A DNA stretch of 64,000 nucleotides, taken from contig CP091241.1 of assembly GCA_027627685.1 (NCBI GenBank), positions 2,852,396 through 2,916,395 on the forward strand. Direction: 5' to 3'. A model generated the notes under the pieces. That model was not told the DNA's origin. It saw nothing but the letters and a program-made list of their open reading frames with translations, and ran no database searches. Position numbers and translations under genes: made by a program. Shown piece by piece: positions 16,602 through 25,188 of the stretch; the stretch's first letter is position 1, and the number at the start of each line of letters is the position of its first letter. Source of the DNA: Hyphomonadaceae bacterium ML37 (GTDB taxonomy: Bacteria; Pseudomonadota; Alphaproteobacteria; Caulobacterales; Maricaulaceae).

Positions 16602-17502
16602 GGGTCGGTCCCTTGGGTTCGCGCCGCTTGGCCCGGCCGGGACCACGCACGCCGTCCTCGGTCTTGGCGGGCGCCTTCGCGGCCTCGCCGGCTTTCAGCG
16701 GATGACCGTCAGGCCCGAGGCGGTAGAGCTTGCCCATCTGTTCGCGCAGCACGCTCAGGCGCACTTCCTCCACCTTGCCGCGCTCCAGCGAGCCCAGCTG
16801 GAACGGGCCATAGGCAGTGCGCAACAGCCGGTTCACCGTCAGCCCCACATGAGCGAGTACTTTGCGCACTTCGCGGTTCTTGCCCTCTTTCAGGCCCACG
16901 GTCAGCCAGACATTAAACCCGGTATGGCGGTCCACCGCCACCTCCACCGGGCCATAGCTGATCCCTTCCACCGTCACCCCGGCGGCCAGGCGCGCCAGCG
17001 CCGAATCGTCCACATCGCCAAAGGCGCGCACGCGGTAGCGGCGCGTCCAGGCGGTGGCGGGCAGTTCCAGCACCCGCGCCAGCTCGCCATCATTGGTCAG
17101 CAGCATCAGGCCTTCGGAATTGAGATCGAGCCGGCCCACCGAGATCACCCGGCCCAGATCTCTGGGCAGGGCGGCGAACACGGTCTCGCGCCCCTGGGGG
17201 TCGGCATGGGTGGTCACCAGGCCCGCCGGCTTGTGATAGCGCCACAGGCGGGTGGGCGGACGCGGGCCCGCCACCTTGCCGTCCACGGTGATGATGTCGT
17301 CGGGCGTGACCTTGAAGGCCGGGGTGTCGAGCACCTTGCCATTGACCGCCACGCGCCCTGCCGCGATCAGCCGCTCCACCTCGCGGCGCGAGGCCACGCC
17401 GGCATGGGCCAGCGCCTTGGCGATGCGCTCGCCGGACCCGGCCTGGTCGTCGTCTGTCTCGCTCAAGGCTTTACTGGCCTCCGGGCCAAGGCTATGGCGC
17501 AT
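16576..17502 (-). CDS. RsuA/RluB/RluE/RluF-type pseudouridine synthase
   Basis: rRNA pseudouridine synthase with an N-terminal S4 RNA-binding domain ('ERIAKALAHAGVASRREVERLIAAGRVAVNGK') and the catalytic motif 'VGRLDLNSEGLMLLTNDGELA', whose first Asp is the nucleophile. The C-terminal tail is basic and disordered ('GPGRAKRREPKGP'). An ATG at 17502 would place its start only 2 bp from the divergent tadA start. A TTG at 17466, preceded by GGAGG 11 nt upstream, is an alternative that leaves 38 bp between the genes. RluB is the likeliest ortholog because rsmD follows, but the exact target uridine is uncertain. Confidence 0.9.
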   Translation of the reverse strand: MRHSLGPEASKALSETDDDQAGSGERIAKALAHAGVASRREVERLIAAGRVAVNGKVLDTPAFKVTPDDIITVDGKVAGPRPPTRLWRYHKPAGLVTTHADPQGRETVFAALPRDLGRVISVGRLDLNSEGLMLLTNDGELARVLELPATAWTRRYRVRAFGDVDDSALARLAAGVTVEGISYGPVEVAVDRHTGFNVWLTVGLKEGKNREVRKVLAHVGLTVNRLLRTAYGPFQLGSLERGKVEEVRLSVLREQMGKLYRLGPDGHPLKAGEAAKAPAKTEDGVRGPGRAKRREPKGPTHADRRRRP

Positions 17503-17504
17503 CC

Positions 17505-17987
17505 ATGAGCGATGCGCACGATCACGCGTTTATGGGACGGGCGCTGGCCCGGGCGCAAGCCGCAGCGTCTGCGGGCGAGACGCCCGTGGGCGCCGTGATC
17601 GTCGATCCGGCCACCGGAAAGGTCATCGCCCAGGCCGGCAACGCCCCGATTTCCGGCCTCGATCCCACCGGCCACGCCGAGATCCTCGCCCTGCGCGCAG
17701 CGGCGCAAGTTCTGGGCAATTACCGGCTCACCGGCCTCACCCTCTATGTGACGCTGGAACCCTGCGCCATGTGCGCCGGCGCCATCAGCCATGCCCGCAT
17801 CGGGCGCCTCGTGTATGGCGCGGACGATGTGAAGGGCGGCGCCGTGGCGCACGGCCCCCGCTTCTTCACCCAGCCCACCTGCCACTGGCGCCCGGAGGTG
17901 ACCAGCGGCGTGCGGAGCGAAGAGGCGGCAGCGCTGCTGAAGGATTTTTTCCGCGCGCGCCGCCGCCCCAAAGCGTCTGAGGACTGA
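17505..17987 (+). CDS. tadA: tRNA-specific adenosine-34 deaminase TadA
   Basis: Zinc deaminase that converts A34 to inosine in tRNA-Arg(ACG), needed to read CGN codons. The zinc and catalytic residues are in 'TGHAEILALRAA' and 'LEPCAMCAGAISHARI' (H-A-E and P-C-x2-C). Length, 160 residues, is typical. It is divergent from the pseudouridine synthase gene and its stop is 3 bp from the convergent SDR gene's stop. Confidence 0.95.
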   Translation: MSDAHDHAFMGRALARAQAAASAGETPVGAVIVDPATGKVIAQAGNAPISGLDPTGHAEILALRAAAQVLGNYRLTGLTLYVTLEPCAMCAGAISHARIGRLVYGADDVKGGAVAHGPRFFTQPTCHWRPEVTSGVRSEEAAALLKDFFRARRRPKASED

Positions 17988-17990
17988 CCC

Positions 17991-18764
17991 CTATTTCGGC
18001 GGCATGCGGGCGCCCGCATCCAGACGCACGCATTCGGCGTTGATGTAGTCGTTTTTCGCCATGAACGCGACCAGATCGGCGAACTCGGCCGGGGTGCCGA
18101 AGCGCTGGGGGAATTGCAGATGGCTGGCGAGATTGGTTTTCACTTCCGGCGGCATCTGCTCGTAGATCGGGGTTTCGAAAAAGCCTGGCAAGATGGTGTT
18201 CACCCGCACGCCCTCGCGCGCCAGATCGCGCGCCATGGGCAGGGTCATGCCGTAAATCCCGCCCTTGGAGGCGGAATAGGCCACCTGGCCGATCTGCCCA
18301 TCCTGGGCGGCGACCGAGGCGGTATTGACGATCACGCCGCGCCCGGACGCGTCGGGGTCCAGGGTCAGCATGCCCGCCGCCGACAGCGCCGCGCAGTTGA
18401 ACGAGCCGACGAGATTGATGCTGACCACAAGGGCGAACTTGTCGAGCTGGTGCATCACGATATCGCCGGCCGACGAGCGGCGCGCGGTCTTCTCCGCCCA
18501 GCCAATGCCGGCGCAATTGACCATGATCCGCTCCTGCCCGTGGGCGGCGCGCGCGATCTCGAACCCGGCCTTCACGCTGTCCACATCGGCCACATTGACC
18601 TTGGCGAACACGCCGCCGATCTCGGCTGCGACGGATTGGCCGCGCGCCTCGTTGAGATCGAAGAGGGCGACCTTGGCGCCCTCGGCGGCCAGGCGCCGGG
18701 CCGTGCCCTCGCCCAGGCCCGAAGCCCCGCCGGTGACGATCGCTGCCTTGCCGTTGATGTCCAT
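17991..18764 (-). CDS. SDR, 3-hydroxyacyl-CoA dehydrogenase type II-like
   Basis: A 257-residue SDR resembling HSD17B10-type enzymes that oxidise 3-hydroxyacyl-CoA with NAD+. Motifs are 'AAIVTGGASGLGEGTARRLAAEGAKVALFDLNEARG' (NAD-type site with Asp at the end of strand two), 'MVNCAGIGWAEKT', and 'VAYSASKGGIYGMTLPMARDLA' (Y-x3-K). The long insert 'DKFALVVSINLVGSFNCAALSA' and 'ILPGFFETPI' match this subgroup. The chosen ATG at 18764 has AAGGGAAG six nt upstream. A role in fatty-acid or branched-chain catabolism is inferred. Confidence 0.87.
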   Translation of the reverse strand: MDINGKAAIVTGGASGLGEGTARRLAAEGAKVALFDLNEARGQSVAAEIGGVFAKVNVADVDSVKAGFEIARAAHGQERIMVNCAGIGWAEKTARRSSAGDIVMHQLDKFALVVSINLVGSFNCAALSAAGMLTLDPDASGRGVIVNTASVAAQDGQIGQVAYSASKGGIYGMTLPMARDLAREGVRVNTILPGFFETPIYEQMPPEVKTNLASHLQFPQRFGTPAEFADLVAFMAKNDYINAECVRLDAGARMPPK

Positions 18765-18936
18765 GAGTGTCTTCCCTTGAAAGCTGGTGGTCTGTGATGT
18801 CGTCGCGCATCCGCGCGGGTCGCCCCGGACATAGCGCGCGCGGGCGAGCGAGGGAAGCGCGAGGAAAAGCCCCGCGCCTTGGAGCCGGGCTTTGCCTCTG
18901 CTAGAGCACGCCCACGCTTTCACCGGAGACAACTGT

Positions 18937-19809
18937 ATGACCCAGACCGCCCCCAGGTCCGCCCTCGTTCTGCATGGCGGCGCCGGCGTGCTCGCCGAGC
19001 GGTCCTATGATGTGGAGATCGCGCACCTGCGCAATCTCGCCGAAGAGGGCCGCGCCGCGCTGGAAGCGGGCGCCGATGCCCTGGATGTCGTGTGCGACAT
19101 GGTGCGCGCCATGGAAATCTCCGGGCTCTATGTGGCGGGCAAGGGCAGCGCGCCCAACCGCGCCGGGCGTTATGAGCTGGACGCCGCCGTCATGGACGGG
19201 CGCGCGCGCCGGGCCGGGGCGGTGTCGGCGCTGGAAGGCTATCTGTCGCCGGTGGACGCGGCGCGCGCGGTGATGGATCACACGCCCCATGTCCTGCTGG
19301 CGGGCGCGGGCGCGGCGCATTTCGTGCGCGAGCGCGGCCTCGCGCCGGTGCGCGACCCCGAGGGCTATTACATCTCCGCTGCCGCGCCCGACAATCGCGC
19401 TATTCCCACCGGCACGGTGGGCGCAGTGGCGCTGGATGCCTCCGGCGCGCTGGCGGCAGCTACGTCGACGGGCGGCACGCTCAACAAGGTGTGGGGCCGG
19501 GTCGGCGACACGCCCATTATCGGATCAGGCACCTGGGCGGACGAACGCGTGGCGGTGTCGTGCACCGGCCAGGGCGAGTTCTTTATGCGCGCCAACGCCG
19601 CCGCCGATGTGTCGGCACGCGTGCGCTATGCTGGCGCGGACCTGGAGGCGGCGGTCAAGGGCGCGCTGGATGATGTGGGACATCTGGGCGGCGAGGGCGG
19701 CATCATCGCCGTGGACGCGTCGGGCGCCGTCAGCGCGCAGTACAACTCACCCGGCATGAAGCACGCCATCGTCCACACGGACGGGCGCATCACCGCCGGT
19801 GTGAAATAG
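18937..19809 (+). CDS. Isoaspartyl peptidase/L-asparaginase (Ntn hydrolase)
   Basis: Plant-type asparaginase precursor of 290 residues that should self-cleave to expose an N-terminal threonine. The cleavage site is in 'IPTGTVGAVALDASGALAAATSTGG' (G|T), the hallmark of the family. The N terminus 'ALVLHGGAGVL' and the substrate loop 'GRVGDTPIIGSGTWAD' also match. It hydrolyses asparagine and isoaspartyl dipeptides. The chosen ATG at 18937 follows a GGAGA. The 3' end overlaps the convergent ATP-grasp gene by 20 bp. Confidence 0.93.
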   Translation: MTQTAPRSALVLHGGAGVLAERSYDVEIAHLRNLAEEGRAALEAGADALDVVCDMVRAMEISGLYVAGKGSAPNRAGRYELDAAVMDGRARRAGAVSALEGYLSPVDAARAVMDHTPHVLLAGAGAAHFVRERGLAPVRDPEGYYISAAAPDNRAIPTGTVGAVALDASGALAAATSTGGTLNKVWGRVGDTPIIGSGTWADERVAVSCTGQGEFFMRANAAADVSARVRYAGADLEAAVKGALDDVGHLGGEGGIIAVDASGAVSAQYNSPGMKHAIVHTDGRITAGVK

Positions 19810-20713
19810 CGCCGCCCGTGAGCTTGGCCTGAAGTGCGCGGGCGAACACCTCGCCCATGTCTGGGCCCTGCTCGGGATAGAAATACGGCTCGATGACTTC
19901 GAGCTCCATCACGGCCAGCTGGCCATCGAGGCCGCGCACCATGTCCACACGGGCATAGAGCAGGTCCGCCTCGCCGGTGATCTGCGCGGCGGCGTCCAGC
20001 ACGCTGCGCGCCAGCGCCAGATCGCTCTCGCCCGGCGTCCAGACCTCTTCGCGGGCGCCGAACATGGACTGGACGCGGTAATCGCCCGCCTTGGGGCGCT
20101 TGACCAGGGCGTGGGAAAATTCGCCGCCGAAGAACATCAGCGAATACTCGCCCTCCTCGGGCACGCTGGGCAGGAAGGGCTGGATCAGGCAGGCGCCGGG
20201 CGGCAGGGCGTCAGCGCCGGGCAGCGCCTCTCCGCGCCGGATCAGCGCCTGGCGCCATGCGCCCCCGCCTACCAGGGGCTTCACCACCAGACGGTCGGTG
20301 TCGAACAGCGCAAAACCGTCAGTGATCGCGGCAGCATCGGCGCGTTCCCGCCATAGCGTCGGGATGGCCGGCGCGCCCGCCTCCTCCAGCGCCCTGAGAT
20401 AGGTCTTCTCGATATTCCAGCGCACCACCGAGGGCGGGTTCCACACCGGGCCATGGCCGGCCAGCCGGTCGATGGTCTCCAGAAACAGCGCCAGCTTGGG
20501 CGGATAGTCCCACACCGTGCCGATCATGAAGCCGTCAAAGAGCGATGCGTCGAACGCCTCGTCCCAAACGCGGTGCTCCAGCGAAATGCCGATATCGGTG
20601 CAGGCGCCCGCCAGGGCGTCGAATTCCAGGTCGAACTCCACCCAGTCGGTCCGCGCGCCCGGGCGGTCCTTCATCATGTCGGCGGAGGTGAGAAAACAGA
20701 CCCGTGCGCTCAT
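19790..20713 (-). CDS. ATP-grasp family ligase, glutathione-synthetase-like
   Basis: A 307-residue ATP-grasp protein. The N-terminal domain precedes the ATP-binding pair 'LVVKPLVGGGAWRQALI' and 'ACLIQPFLPSVPEEGEYSLMFFGGEFSHALVKRP', and metal/ATP ligands occur near 'VMELEVIEPYFY'. This pattern matches the 'prokaryotic glutathione synthetase ATP-grasp' group, but the substrates are unknown and it is not the standard GshB. It starts at 20713 and overlaps the end of the asparaginase gene tail to tail. Confidence 0.8.
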   Translation of the reverse strand: MSARVCFLTSADMMKDRPGARTDWVEFDLEFDALAGACTDIGISLEHRVWDEAFDASLFDGFMIGTVWDYPPKLALFLETIDRLAGHGPVWNPPSVVRWNIEKTYLRALEEAGAPAIPTLWRERADAAAITDGFALFDTDRLVVKPLVGGGAWRQALIRRGEALPGADALPPGACLIQPFLPSVPEEGEYSLMFFGGEFSHALVKRPKAGDYRVQSMFGAREEVWTPGESDLALARSVLDAAAQITGEADLLYARVDMVRGLDGQLAVMELEVIEPYFYPEQGPDMGEVFARALQAKLTGGAISHRR

Positions 20714-20844
20714 GGGCGGGGCCTTAACGTGGCGGCGCGCCTCACGCCAGCCTCTGCGGCGCCTTGAGCCGGGACGTCATGCAGGCTAAGTCCGGGTCTT
20801 CCAATCCGCCTGCCCTCCTTCCCGCCCTTTTTGAAAGGCCTCCC

Positions 20845-21849
20845 ATGTCCGAAACCCGCTTCGACGTCCTGGGCGTCGGCAACGCCATTGTCGACGTGCT
20901 CGCCCCCGTGGATGAGGCCTTCATCGAGGCCCACGGCCTGGTCAAGGACGCGATGATCCTCATCGACGAAGCGCGCGCCGATGCGCTCTATGCGGCCTTC
21001 CCCGAAGGCGAGGAAATCTCCGGCGGGTCAGCGGCCAACACGCTGGCGGGCGTCGCCAGCTTCGGGGCGCGCGGCGCCTATATCGGCAAGGTCGCTGATG
21101 ACGGGTTGGGCCAGACCTTCGCGCGCGACCTGCGCGCGGCGGGGGTTCATTTCGACACCGCGCCCTTAAGCGGCGGACCATCCACGGCGCGCTGCCTGAT
21201 CGCTGTGCCGCCTGATGCGCGCCGGGCGATGAACACCTATCTGGGCGCGTCCACCCTGCTGGACCCCGATGACATCGACCGCGATCTGGTCGCCGCCGCC
21301 CGCGTTGTGTTCCTGGAGGGCTATCTGTTCGACCGCGAGGAGGCCAAGGCCGCCTATGTGCGCGCGTCCGAGCTCGCCGCCGCCGCCGGCCGCGCCGTGG
21401 CCCTCACCCTGTCGGACATTTTCTGCGTGGAGCGCCACCGGGCAAGCTTCCGCCAGCTGGTGCGCCACCATGTGGACGTGTTGTTCGCCAACGAGGCTGA
21501 ACTGAAATCCCTCTACGAGACCGACAATTTCGACGAGGCCCTGGCCGCCGTGCGCGCCGAAACCCGCATCGCCGCCGTCACACGCTCTGAAAAAGGCGCC
21601 GTGATCGTGTCGGGACAGGAGGAGGCCCGCGTGCCGGCCACCAAAATCGAGCGCCTCGTGGACACGACGGGCGCCGGCGACCAGTTCGCCGCCGGCTTCC
21701 TCACCGGCTATGCACTGGGCCGCGATCTGGAGACCTGCGGACGCCTCGGCGTCATCGCCGCGGGCGAAGTCATCACCCATTTCGGCGCCCGCCCCCACGC
21801 CGACCTTAAGGATCTCGCCGCCAAGGCGGGGCTGTCGCTGGACCGGTAG
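20845..21849 (+). CDS. Adenosine kinase, PfkB family
   Basis: Ribokinase-fold sugar/nucleoside kinase of 334 residues. The N terminus 'FDVLGVGNAIVDVLAPV', the first PfkB signature region 'GGSAANTLAGVASFGARGAYIGKV' and the second signature 'DTTGAGDQFAAGFLTGYALG' with the catalytic Asp are all present. 'GNAIVDVLA' with 'GGSAANT' is typical of alphaproteobacterial proteins assigned as adenosine kinases. It would phosphorylate adenosine to AMP in purine salvage. The ATG at 20845 follows GAAAGG. A terminator follows at 21892. Confidence 0.88.
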   Translation: MSETRFDVLGVGNAIVDVLAPVDEAFIEAHGLVKDAMILIDEARADALYAAFPEGEEISGGSAANTLAGVASFGARGAYIGKVADDGLGQTFARDLRAAGVHFDTAPLSGGPSTARCLIAVPPDARRAMNTYLGASTLLDPDDIDRDLVAAARVVFLEGYLFDREEAKAAYVRASELAAAAGRAVALTLSDIFCVERHRASFRQLVRHHVDVLFANEAELKSLYETDNFDEALAAVRAETRIAAVTRSEKGAVIVSGQEEARVPATKIERLVDTTGAGDQFAAGFLTGYALGRDLETCGRLGVIAAGEVITHFGARPHADLKDLAAKAGLSLDR

Positions 21850-21891
21850 GCATCTGCCGGGCCAACACTATCGAACGTGGCTGAAGACGAG

Positions 21892-21930
21892 CCCGCGCCA
21901 ACGGTTCCGGCGCGGGTTTGTTGCTTTTGG
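21892..21930 (+). terminator. Rho-independent terminator after adenosine kinase
   Basis: CCCGCGCC (21892-21899) pairs with GGCGCGGG (21909-21916) around a 9-nt loop and is followed by TTTGTTGCTTTT. This is a typical intrinsic terminator 43 bp beyond the kinase stop. Confidence 0.85.
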
Positions 21931-21964
21931 CGTGGGCTGGTGGTTCGGCTTCCACCCCCGCCTC

Positions 21965-21980
21965 TGAGTAGTTTTACTCA
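21965..21980. promoter_or_regulatory. Inverted repeat TGAGTA-N4-TACTCA
   Basis: A perfect 6-bp inverted repeat separated by GTTT, about 130 bp upstream of the GGDEF-EAL gene, in an interval with a possible TATATT -10 box near 22030. The arrangement suits a dimeric regulator site controlling the c-di-GMP gene, but nothing identifies the factor. Confidence 0.35.
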
Positions 21981-22110
21981 TTGCCCCCGCCTGAATTCGG
22001 CTCAATGAACGGTTTCAGCCGCTTAACCCTATATTCAGCACAGCACGCAATGCTGTCCCCGTGGCAGGGTCTCGTCCGAAGACGGCCTGCAGGTGTGCTC
22101 GGGAGGGGAC

Positions 22111-24201
22111 ATGGCGCCGATCAGACATGCGATTTCACGCGTCATGCGTTCGCTGGTCATCAAGTTCACGCTGCTGTGCGGCCTGATCCTGATCCTCGCG
22201 ACGGCTGCCCTGATGAGCGTGGAGTACTACCTCAAGCGCGCTGAAAACACCGAAACCGGTCTGCAGCATGCACAGATCATCACCGAGCTGTTCGCCACCA
22301 CCCTCGCCCCGGCCATCGCCAGCGGCGATGCGGGCTTTCTGGTCACGCGCCTGGGCCAGTTCGCCGACCGCGCCGACGTGGACGGCATCTACGCCGTCAA
22401 TGTCAGCCGCATTGTGCTGGCGTCAGAGGGCGACGTGCCGGTCAATCCGGGCATGCGCGCCGCTGACGCGCTGATCCAGTCGGCGCTGGGCGCCGTGGAC
22501 ACGCGCGTCGAAACCATCGGTCAGGACATTCATGTCGCCGCGCCGGCCTTCCACGACGGCCGCCTGGTGGGGGCCATCGTCGTGGTGGTGCCGATCCAGG
22601 CCGTGGCGCGCCCCGCCGGCGAGATTCTGCGCCGCCAACTGCTCATTGCTCTGGGCGCGCTGCTGGTCTTCCTGCCGCTGGTGGCGCTGGTGGTGAGCCG
22701 CGCGCTGAGCCCCATGCGCAAGCTGATCGAGGCGGCCCGCGCCGCATCCTCGCGCAATCTGGACATCCGCATCGATATCCGCACCGGCGACGAGCTGGAA
22801 TTGCTGGCCAATGCCTTCAACCGCATGTTCGCGCGCCTGGAAGCCAGCGTGAAGCGCGTCCATCGCCTGGCCTATGTGGACATGATCACCGAGCTGCCCA
22901 ACCGCGAACGCTTCCGCAAGGAAGTCGAGCGCGTCACCCGCGAAGCCGCGGACGGTCAGGAGGGCGCAGTGCTCTTCCTCGATCTCGACCGGTTCAAGCG
23001 GGTCAATGACTCACTCGGCATCGGCGAAGGCGACCGGCTGCTGGACGCCGTGGCGCGCCGGCTGCGCGAAGCGGCCCGCGGCTGGGATCTCGCCCATGGC
23101 GAAGGCGGCTCCGAGCCGTCCATGGTGGCGCGCCTGGGCGGAGACGAGTTCACGGTGCTGCTGCCCAAGGTGAACGATCCGGCCGACGCGGCGCGCCTGG
23201 CCCGCCGGATCATCGATTCGGTGCGCCGCCCGTTCGAGATTTCCGGCCATCAGGTCTTCCTGGGCCTGTCGGCGGGCATCGCCCTGTTCCCGCGCGACGG
23301 CGACGATCCCGAGACCCTGCTGCGCCACGCCGACCTCGCCATGGCCGCGGCCAAGCGCAGCGGCGGCAATGCGTATGAATATTTCGAAGCCTCCATGAAC
23401 CGCAGCGCGTTTGAGCGCCTGGTGCTGGAGAACGAGCTGCGCGAGGCCGTGCGTGACGACCAGCTGGTGGTGTTCTACCAGCCCAAGATCAGCTTTGCTG
23501 ACGGGTCCATTGCGGGCTCCGAAGCGCTGGTGCGCTGGCGCCACCCCACCGCCGGCATGTTGGCGCCGGGCGCGTTCATTCAGGCCGCCGAGGAATGCGG
23601 GCTGATCGGTGAGATTGGCGACTGGGTGCTGCGCCGCGCCTGCCGCGACGCCCAGGCCCTGCGCGCCAGCGGCCTGACCAAGCCGGTGGCGGTCAATGTC
23701 TCGGCCATGCAGTTCGAGAGCGAAAACTTCGCCAGAAGCGTGATGGATGCGCTGGAGGAATCCGGCCTGCCGCCCGAGCTCCTGGAACTGGAGCTGACTG
23801 AATCCACCGCCATGCGCGATCCCGAGCGGGTCATCGCGCAGATCGCGCCGCTGCGCGAGATGGGCGTGACCTTCGCCATCGACGATTTCGGCACCGGCCA
23901 TTCCAGCCTGTCCTATCTGACCCGCATGCCGTTCGACGTGTTCAAGATCGACCAGAGCTTCGTGCGCAACATGATGGATGACGAGCATGCGCGCATCGTG
24001 GTCGAGACGATTCTGGCCATGGCCCGCTCGCTGAAGCTCAAGACCGTCGCTGAAGGCGTTGAAACCGCAGAGCAATATGCCGCACTGCGCGATCTGGGCG
24101 CCACGCTGGCCCAGGGCTACCTGTTCGCGCGGCCCATGCCTCTGGACGAGTTCGAACGCTTCTCCGCACCCGGCGCCAAAGCGGCCCGGATCGCCGGCTA
24201 G
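22111..24201 (+). CDS. Membrane-bound GGDEF-EAL cyclic-di-GMP enzyme
   Basis: A 696-residue bifunctional c-di-GMP protein. TM1 lies near residues 12-33, followed by a periplasmic sensor segment of about 140 residues, TM2 near 175-200 ('LLIALGALLVFLPLVALVV'), HAMP, then GGDEF and EAL. The cyclase signature 'RLGGDEFTVLL' (about residue 344) and the phosphodiesterase signature 'GSEALVRWRHP' (about residue 470), with 'DDFGTGHSSLSYL' and 'KIDQSFVRNM', are all intact, so both activities are possible. The ATG at 22111 with GGGAGGGG is preferred over a GTG at 22093. It is monocistronic, after a terminator. Confidence 0.95.
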   Translation: MAPIRHAISRVMRSLVIKFTLLCGLILILATAALMSVEYYLKRAENTETGLQHAQIITELFATTLAPAIASGDAGFLVTRLGQFADRADVDGIYAVNVSRIVLASEGDVPVNPGMRAADALIQSALGAVDTRVETIGQDIHVAAPAFHDGRLVGAIVVVVPIQAVARPAGEILRRQLLIALGALLVFLPLVALVVSRALSPMRKLIEAARAASSRNLDIRIDIRTGDELELLANAFNRMFARLEASVKRVHRLAYVDMITELPNRERFRKEVERVTREAADGQEGAVLFLDLDRFKRVNDSLGIGEGDRLLDAVARRLREAARGWDLAHGEGGSEPSMVARLGGDEFTVLLPKVNDPADAARLARRIIDSVRRPFEISGHQVFLGLSAGIALFPRDGDDPETLLRHADLAMAAAKRSGGNAYEYFEASMNRSAFERLVLENELREAVRDDQLVVFYQPKISFADGSIAGSEALVRWRHPTAGMLAPGAFIQAAEECGLIGEIGDWVLRRACRDAQALRASGLTKPVAVNVSAMQFESENFARSVMDALEESGLPPELLELELTESTAMRDPERVIAQIAPLREMGVTFAIDDFGTGHSSLSYLTRMPFDVFKIDQSFVRNMMDDEHARIVVETILAMARSLKLKTVAEGVETAEQYAALRDLGATLAQGYLFARPMPLDEFERFSAPGAKAARIAG

Positions 24202-24239
24202 GCTGGCCGACAGGACACGGGGCGGCTGCAGCGCCGCCG

Positions 24240-24271
24240 ATTTGGATGTGCTATTTCAGCAACATCCAAAT
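24240..24271 (+). terminator. AT-rich stem-loop after the GGDEF-EAL gene
   Basis: ATTTGGATG (24240-24248) pairs with CATCCAAAT (24263-24271), with an inner TGCT/AGCA helix, one bulged A and an ATTTC loop. It lies 38 bp after the stop codon and is followed by TCTTTCTC, a weak pyrimidine tract. It could be a terminator readable from either side, or a regulatory hairpin. It opens a 353-bp gene-free interval (24202-24554), whose other contents are listed in the next entry. Confidence 0.5.
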
Positions 24272-24345
24272 TCTTTCTCGAATTTAATTGAACAAACCTC
24301 GTCAGTTGTGGCACATTTGCACGTGCGGACCTCAAACGGACCGCT

Positions 24346-24470
24346 CCTGGCGCCAACGTCCCCCCGCGTGCGTCGCCAGGCTTCAAGCCGGAACCCCTCC
24401 CGGCCACGACCTCGCACCCTCACCCCAGGGTGCGACAGCAGCGCCCGGCGGTTCCCCAGCCGCCGGGCGC
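24346..24470 (+). ncRNA. Candidate structured RNA with four C-rich hairpin loops
   Basis: Four consecutive perfect inverted repeats occupy this part of a gene-free 353-bp gap. H1 is CCTGGCG/CGCCAGG (24346-24380) with a 21-nt loop holding C6. H2 is GCCGG/CCGGC (24387-24404) with loop AACCCCTC. H3 is TCGCACCC/GGGTGCGA (24412-24435) with loop TCACCCCA. H4 is GCGCCCGGCGG/CCGCCGGGCGC (24441-24470) with loop TTCCCCAG. Three loops are exactly 8 nt with a central CCCC. C-rich loops are a hallmark of small RNAs that pair with G-rich ribosome binding sites. Alternatives are a structured leader for the gene at 24555, or an RNA from the other strand with GGGG loops. No clear promoter is visible. Confidence 0.45.
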
Positions 24471-24554
24471 GCATTGTCTGGCGCCATCTGCGAAACCAAC
24501 CTCATCTGTCAAACCGGTTCCCGGCGCCCATCAAAACGCGCTAGAACCCCCGGC

Positions 24555-25169
24555 ATGACCGATCCCCATGCCCGTGGCGGCGGCGAAGACGAAATCGCCC
24601 GCCTGCTTGATGAAATCCCGCTTCTGTTCAAGGCGCGCGCGTTCGCCGAGTCGCTCAATGACCCGGCCTTCTTCTCGCGTCTGGGCGAGCGGCTGGACAG
24701 CCGCGAACTGGCGCTGGCGCGCGCCTATCTGGACGGGCTGGGTTTTCCCGAGGCTGAACCGGCGCTTCTGGGCGACTGGGCCGACGCTGCGGGCGTGGCC
24801 GAGACGCTGGACCAGAACCCGGCCGCCTGGGAGGCCGAGGAAATGCTGCGCGCCGCCCTGACCGGTCAGGTGCTTGAGCGCCTCGACGAAGAGGCGGTCA
24901 ATGCCGCGTTCTCGCTGGTGCAGGCGCGCATCGCCGACCATGCCCGCGAAGCTGCCGAGGCCAGCGCCGCCATGGACGATGTCTATGACGAGGACGTCGT
25001 GAACGCCGCCGCCGGAGGGCTCATCCAGGCCGCCCACGGCGCCGTGCTGGTCCTGCTGGCCGAGGCTGAAGACGACCAGCCGCCGCATCCGTTTCTGGCG
25101 CGCTGGCGGCTCTATGTGCGCGGGCGCTGGCCGGTGGCGGTGTCGGGCGCCAGCTACAACATTCTGTGA
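24555..25169 (+). CDS. Hypothetical acidic alpha-helical protein
   Basis: A 204-residue, strongly acidic, alanine-rich protein ('EDEIARLLDEIPLLFKARAFAESL', 'YDEDVVNAAAGGLIQAAHGAVLVLLAEAEDDQPPHPF') with predicted helices and no signal peptide. No family is recognised. The ATG at 24555 starts after the structured interval; the same frame upstream reads through the hairpins and is not credible as protein. It is followed 19 bp later by exonuclease III and may be cotranscribed with it. Confidence 0.75.
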   Translation: MTDPHARGGGEDEIARLLDEIPLLFKARAFAESLNDPAFFSRLGERLDSRELALARAYLDGLGFPEAEPALLGDWADAAGVAETLDQNPAAWEAEEMLRAALTGQVLERLDEEAVNAAFSLVQARIADHAREAAEASAAMDDVYDEDVVNAAAGGLIQAAHGAVLVLLAEAEDDQPPHPFLARWRLYVRGRWPVAVSGASYNIL

Positions 25170-25188
25170 ACGCGAAAGGGACGGGCTC

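Noticed and set aside
17502-17505. Overlap-like 2-bp divergent spacing as a special regulatory device
   Set aside because: The upstream ATG of the pseudouridine synthase lacks an SD; a TTG start at 17466 gives an ordinary 38-bp interval, so the tight spacing may be an annotation artefact.
24309-24323. Sigma-54-like promoter TGGCAC...TTGC upstream of the hairpin region
   Set aside because: The spacing between the GG and GC elements is wrong (TGGCAC followed only 2 nt later by TTGC).
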